Shown here: positions 63,964 to 64,000 of the stretch, piece by piece | Numbering within the stretch: the stretch's first letter is position 1 | How the letters are laid out: the number at the start of each line of letters is the position of its first letter | DNA from: CAWFQB01 sp965277875 | Lineage (GTDB): Bacteria > Armatimonadota > Chthonomonadetes > Chthonomonadales > Chthonomonadaceae | Direction: 5' to 3' | NCBI GenBank assembly: GCA_965277875.1 | Contig: CBDIDV010000003.1 | Location: 248,001-312,000, forward strand | DNA: 64,000 nt | Position numbers and translations under genes: made by a program | The notes under the pieces: model-generated | What the model was told of the DNA's origin: nothing | The model's database searches: none | What the model saw: the letters and a program-made list of their open reading frames with translations, nothing else

Positions 63964-64000
63964 ATGAGACAGATGCCGCCGCGATCCGAGAGAGGATATG
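63964..64000 (+). other. possible 5' end of a following gene
   Basis: The last bases show GAGAGG followed by ATATG at the very edge (ATG 63998-64000), and an open frame also runs from the ATG at 63964. Too little is present to say what, if anything, is encoded. Confidence 0.25.

Noticed and set aside
1..64000. tRNA, rRNA, transposase genes, attachment sites or replication origin
   Set aside because: I looked for cloverleaf-like sequences, rRNA motifs, transposase or integrase motifs and DnaA-box clusters and found none I could support.

Overview
The window looks like a chromosomal segment of a GC-rich, Gram-negative-type bacterium, most likely from the Armatimonadota or a nearby lineage. The best clue is a pair of short prepilins (14446-15264 and 20802-21620, both minus) with the FTLIELLVVIAI leader, a following FPVFAQARAKARQ segment and a C-terminal H-X9-DG motif. 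This combination is typical of Armatimonadota and also known in Planctomycetota. DUF1592-type cytochrome and DUF1552 proteins, many lipoproteins and an outer-membrane barrel candidate fit a diderm with that ancestry. The assignment is an inference from protein style, not from a marker gene.

Layout. 1-5.8 kb: the start of an RNB-family exoribonuclease running off the left edge, an exported metallophosphoesterase, a decayed lipocalin-like gene, a CE2-type acetyl esterase and a membrane histidine kinase. 6.2-11.6 kb: a probable sugar-oxidation and glycoside operon (SDR, GMC oxidoreductase fused to a gluconate-dehydrogenase subunit-3 domain, GH1-like glycosidase, alpha/beta hydrolase). 11.7-16.7 kb: an unknown conserved protein, a DUF3179 protein co-transcribed with a prepilin, and a GT9 glycosyltransferase. 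16.97-20.7 kb, minus strand: three signal-less proteins (LysM plus peptidoglycan binding; OmpA-like plus peptidoglycan binding; GH25 muramidase) that look like injected cargo. 20.8-30.4 kb: a second prepilin, a large BTAD/NB-ATPase regulator, a DUF1592/DUF1552 pair and an esterase. 31.3-40.6 kb: five consecutive lipoprotein genes, at least three of them paralogous, and an outer-membrane barrel candidate.

40.7-63.8 kb is the most interesting region: a contractile-injection (type VI-like) locus bracketed by two caspase-fold proteases. In order it holds a WD40-caspase, a large structural protein with a TssC-like C-terminus, Hcp, VgrG with a transthyretin-like tail, a LysM/peptidoglycan-binding/metallophosphoesterase candidate effector, a predicted pseudokinase fused to a SUMF1/FGE-like domain (resembling PpkA joined to TagR), TssF, a TssG candidate, TssK, a small exported protein, a single-pass membrane protein with a DUF4384-like C-terminus, and a caspase-DUF4384 protein. 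No ClpV, TssB, TssE, TssM or TssL was recognised in the window.

The minus-strand trio at 17-20.7 kb shares its modular design (LysM, a GxP...YR beta domain, then a peptidoglycan-binding helix bundle) with the VgrG-linked effector, so I read it as cargo of the same machine. The intergenic DNA is also unusual. Many genes are preceded by 9-16 bp tandem duplications next to or including the ribosome-binding site. A 21-bp array of hairpins with compensating changes separates the sheath-like gene from hcp, a perfect 20-bp inverted repeat separates hcp from vgrG, and a MITE-like family with a GTAGGGGCAGACC core occurs at three sites.
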